Positions 60,650 through 64,000 of a DNA stretch of 64,000 nt are shown piece after piece. The DNA comes from Dermatemys mawii (taxonomy: Eukaryota; Chordata; Testudines; Dermatemydidae). Within the stretch, counting starts at the first letter, position 1, and every line of letters begins with the position of its first letter. The stretch spans positions 21,077,933 through 21,141,932 of the forward strand of contig ML677335.1 in assembly GCA_007922305.1 (NCBI GenBank). Reading direction: 5' to 3'. The translations under genes and the position numbers were made by a program. The notes under the pieces are model-generated. The model saw only the letters and a list, made by a program, of their open reading frames with translations. It was not told where the DNA came from and searched no databases.

Positions 60650-60980
60650 TTACAGTGCTTCTCTACCTTTAGCTCTTTCCCACAGGGCCAGAAAGGAACA
60701 CAAGTCTTCCTCCTTGAGATCACAGAAAGCTCTGAACTCAGCAAGCCCAGATCCACCCTCCTCAGGTACTGTTTTCCTGTATTCTTCTGATATACCCCTC
60801 AGCTCATGAGGTATTTGTCTCATCCTGCTTCCCAGCCTGATCAGCCAAATAGCTTGCACATCCTCAGTCAACCTTCTCCAAGGTAGCTGACTGATGCTTA
60901 AGTGATCAGAGTGTTGGCTCACCTCACAGACCTCCTTATGAGCCCTCACATAGGAGATGTGCTGGGTGTTGGGCTACAGG
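60650..60980 (-). other. unassigned minus-strand open segment of about 110 codons
   Basis: The frame is open on the minus strand from after a TAG at about 60978 to TAA at 60650. No ATG starts it; the first candidate is a GTG at 60949-60947. The composition is protein-like and charged (LTEDVQAIWLIRLGSRMRQI, GLAEFRAFCDLKEEDLCSFL). A CTGTAG acceptor-like site precedes it, and CACTGTAAAT, a weak donor-like site, overlaps its end. I recognise no family. It could be an exon, a retroelement remnant or chance. Confidence 0.2.
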
Positions 60981-61153
60981 TGCAGACTATGTGTCAGGGA
61001 CAGCACTATGTGTCGCAGAGATGCTAGCCAGCTCTATGGCCCTGGGACAGCCCGGCGAAGCTACTATAACTTTAAAGTTGTTAAAGTTACACTGGGGAAT
61101 ATTTTGACCCATGGAATAGGCTATAATCAGAATAGTGCATGAGTGGCATAAAG

Positions 61154-61277
61154 CAGTGCTTAAATTTGTATCAGGTCTGAGCCCTGGAACCTCTAGGCTT
61201 GGCACCTCTGGATCAGTTGTGAAAATAAAAAAAATTCTGTGAGCCCTCGCATCTCTTTCATTACAAATTAAGCACTG
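61154..61277. mobile_element. 124-bp hAT-type MITE with 8-bp duplication
   Basis: CAGTGCTTAAATTTGTA at 61154 is mirrored by TACAAATTAAGCACTG ending at 61277, one base indel apart. The flanking octamers GCATAAAG (61146-61153) and GTATAAAG (61278-61285) match at 7 of 8 positions. Non-coding. Confidence 0.92.
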
Positions 61278-61285
61278 GTATAAAG

Positions 61286-63275
61286 CACCTTAGTTCCCCT
61301 CTCCCCTTGCCTCATTGCTAAGAGGTACAGCACAGAATCTCATCCAATTTATATACACACTTTCTTATACATTTTTTTACTGTGAAAGAAGGAAACACAA
61401 TATGAATGTTACACAATGAGACAGTTCCTTGAATACCTTTAGCTCAGGCAAGGAGGCACCAAATCAGCACACGCCACAGCTCCCTTGACCATGAACTCTT
61501 TCCAGCCACCTGTGCCCGATATTTGGGTACAGTTGCATCCTCTAGCCACTTTAATGCAAGAAAGGCTGCAGCCATTTCTGTCATTGCAACCTGTCCCTAT
61601 TGGACTTTTAGTCTTGGGAGCTTTCAGACAAGATCTATGCTATCAGAAACTATCATAGACCCAGGAATGGCTATAGTCCAGAATCCATAAAGCACTATGG
61701 AGATGAAAAGTGATCAATGAAAACTAAGTACTATTAATAAATATTAAGATAAAATAGTATCTATATTCACTTTCATTAGAATGATATGGGATACAACTTC
61801 TTCAGAGTACGGTACATAACAATTTCCTAATAATAAAGATAAAAATTTTTTGCACAGTTAACCAGCATGTCCATGAATAAATCTTGATTGATTAGCATTC
61901 CATGTAATTAATTAGCAAAATATGACCAGAGCCCACTGATTTCCCTTCTAAAAGGAAAAGGGGTCAGGGATGATGAATGATGTAGGCAATAATCAGTCCT
62001 TCAGCAAGCTCTGTCACAGGAGAGTGTTATTTTCCATCTTCTGGAGGTTATCACCATTACAAAACCCTATATTTCATTTTAAAAAATTATATAATTGGAA
62101 TCATATCTTTGTATTATAGACACCATTTTACTTACACAATATAATCTAGCAAAATTGCTGTATATCGATCTGTCCACACACCTTTAATAAAAAGTAATAA
62201 GTTATACAATGTAATTTCTCTCCTGATTGTTTTACTGTACATTATTATTTGTATGTCTTTGAGATTACATCAAACTAGTACTGTTATTAACACTATCTTT
62301 ATTGATATACTGGACTGAAATCCAGTGGCTAGACTTTTATATTACAGCTTTTTTTTAATTTTACAAGTTTTACTTAACTGATAGCATGCCTCTTATCTAA
62401 TTGTGCCCAAACAACTAGCCCAGGAAACAGATCTTTCCAAGAATCTGTATTTAACCAATTGTGCTTTTTTTAAATGAATACAAAAGAATTCTCAAATTTT
62501 ATATGTAGGGTCTCATTCCAATTTACATGATGACCACTTGACATCTTCCTGGCAAGGTAAAAGAGCTTTAAAAGTAGTATAGAATTACCATGGGCCATAG
62601 TGGTACAATGTGGCCTGAGTATTAATGAGAATTAAGCCCACTGTTTTCTACCCCAGTGGAAGGAGGACTGGGAAGAGTGTCAAATGATTACCTCCAGTGA
62701 ACAATGTAAAGAGACGCAAAGGAGCCTTGTAAAGGGTGGAAAGTCCTTCCCCATATAGATTAAGGAGAAAAAGCACTTATGTGCTGTGCTCCTCCTAACC
62801 CTTCAGAAAACCTTCTGCATAAACAACACAGCTGCATTGTGGCTTTTGCAAGAGGAGAGATGAAAGTAGTAAGCTACAGATTTAGTAGAGGATGCCATTT
62901 TGTTTTACAATGCCTATGCAGAGCCCAGACAGAATCATCCTGCAGGCCAGATTCAGCCCACAGGCTCCCAGTTAGACTACATTTTTTGTAAATTCTGGGG
63001 CAGGCATATGTCACATACATAGATGGCATGCTCCTAAACTCAGCTCAACATACCTGTCTCAAAATGGTTGAATTTCAACACTGAAAATAATGCTGTTCTT
63101 TGAAGCATTTATGTCCCCTCTTCAGTTTCTCACCATGTAAGAGAGAAGTACAAACCTCTCCCTGTCGATGGAAAAACATGAGAGAAATCAAATGGTAGAC
63201 TTAAGAAAACTCTGCGCTCTCCTTCCCTTCCTGTAGGTTTTTCCATGGCAGAGAGAGTATATGAATCAATATAAC
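61286..63275. other. stretch without recognisable genes
   Basis: AT-rich anonymous sequence. A short GCAGGCCAGATTCAGCCCAC near 62942 resembles part of an old repeat. Confidence 0.45.
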
Positions 63276-63831
63276 TAAAGCTATGTTTTAGTCATGGGTA
63301 CTTTTATGGACAGGTCATGGGCAGCAAACAAAAAAAGTCACGGTCCGTGACCCATCCATGATGTTTACTACATACCCCTAACTAAAACTTGGCCTGGGGT
63401 GCCGCAGATGCTCTCTGGGGAGCTGGGGGTGGTGCATGGCCTGAGCTCCCTGCTGGTGCTGGGAGGAGACTGTTGGTGGGGCTCGCAGGCTCCCTACGGG
63501 GCTCCACATGCCCCTGCAGCTCCTAAGAAGAGGGGCGGCCAGGGGGACTCCGCGCACTACTCCTGCTACATCGCATCCAATGGGAGCTTTAGGGGCAGCA
63601 GGCACAGGCAGCACGCAGAGCCTCCTGGCTCCTCTGCCTAGGAGCTTCAGGGACATGCTGGCAAGAATCCTCCTCCCCCCAGATAAGTGCCACCCCACAC
63701 CCTGTCTCAACTCTAAGCCCTCTCCCACACACCCAAACTGCTGCTGCTGGCCCAGCACCAGCCGCCGCAGAAGTCACGGAGGTCTTACGAAGTCACAGAA
63801 TCCAGGACTTCCATGACAGACACGCAGCTTA
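63276..63831. mobile_element. 556-bp hAT-type element with perfect 8-bp duplication
   Basis: The octamer AATATAAC occurs exactly at 63268-63275 and 63832-63839. The element begins TAAAGCTATGTTTTAGTCAT and ends ATGACAGACACGCAGCTTA, inverted to each other with mismatches. Subterminal GTCACGG / CCGTGAC and GAAGTCAC repeats occur near both ends. The GC-rich centre explains the overlapping frames at 63378-63816 on both strands. There is no transposase. Confidence 0.88.
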
Positions 63832-64000
63832 AATATAACCAATGAATGACTTATTTGTTGTCTGTTCAGGTGTCAAGATTCTTTATTAGTGACACAAAAA
63901 ACTCCCCTTTGATTAAAACTTTGATTAAAACTACTCTACATATCCCCCAACATTTGTATCTTGTACCGTTCCATTCTCTCTCAGTATTTGAACAGTATGC
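63832..64000. other. unannotated end of window
   Basis: Nothing recognised. Confidence 0.4.

Noticed and set aside
63378..63816. Four overlapping frames up to 126 codons
   Set aside because: They lie inside the hAT-type element bounded by the AATATAAC duplication and have no domain.

Overview
The window looks like non-coding DNA from a large vertebrate genome, most likely a turtle (a crocodilian is less likely). It is AT-rich and CpG-poor. It is crowded with fossils of CR1 LINEs, a CR1-tailed tRNA-derived SINE, a Penelope-like element, and hAT and PIF/Harbinger transposons. Several short non-autonomous families match repeats I remember from testudine genomes. That assignment rests on memory of those families, not on a search. 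I found no convincing host exon, no rRNA, no functional tRNA and no CRISPR. The window is probably intergenic or inside a very long intron.

Layout. 0.5-0.8 kb: a foldback MITE. 8.1-8.6 kb: a CR1 3' fragment. 10.4-10.7 kb: a GC-rich hAT-type MITE. 11.5-12.4 kb: a CR1 fragment split by a 287-bp MITE. 12.5 kb: a 42-bp minisatellite. 13.2-14.4 kb and 22.4-23.2 kb: two LTR-like repeats. 16.3-18.8 kb: the most interesting unit, a 2.45-kb element with inverted ends. It carries a long, only lightly damaged reading frame (16815-18495) of a repeat-borne protein family for which I know no formal name, preceded by four identical 10-bp sites matching the ATF4-C/EBP amino-acid response core. 20.4-20.8 kb: a MITE and a tRNA-like SINE. 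24.8 kb: a small TA-flanked MITE. 30.7-31.7 kb: nested MITEs with tRNA-like segments. 32.6 kb: a CR1-tailed SINE. 36.2 kb: a MITE with an internal perfect hairpin. 39.1-39.5 kb: a hAT fragment. 40.3-40.9 kb: a Penelope-type inverted repeat and a 101-bp hAT MITE with a perfect 8-bp target duplication. 42.5-43.5 kb: a decayed Penelope-like reverse transcriptase. 48.3-51.4 kb: a DNA-transposon repeat abutting a 2.2-kb CR1. 55.2-55.8 kb: a GC-rich LTR-like repeat. 57.4-58.1 kb: a hAT transposase fossil on the minus strand. 58.9-59.8 kb: a PIF/Harbinger fossil with its two genes convergent. 61.2 and 63.3-63.8 kb: hAT-type MITEs with 8-bp duplications.

No set of genes here works together as a host pathway. 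The coding-like material is all transposon-derived. The autonomous fossils (CR1 reverse transcriptase, Penelope reverse transcriptase, hAT transposase, Harbinger transposase plus Myb-like partner) represent the kinds of machinery that would have mobilised the many short passive elements around them. The remaining stretches hold only chance open frames and simple repeats.
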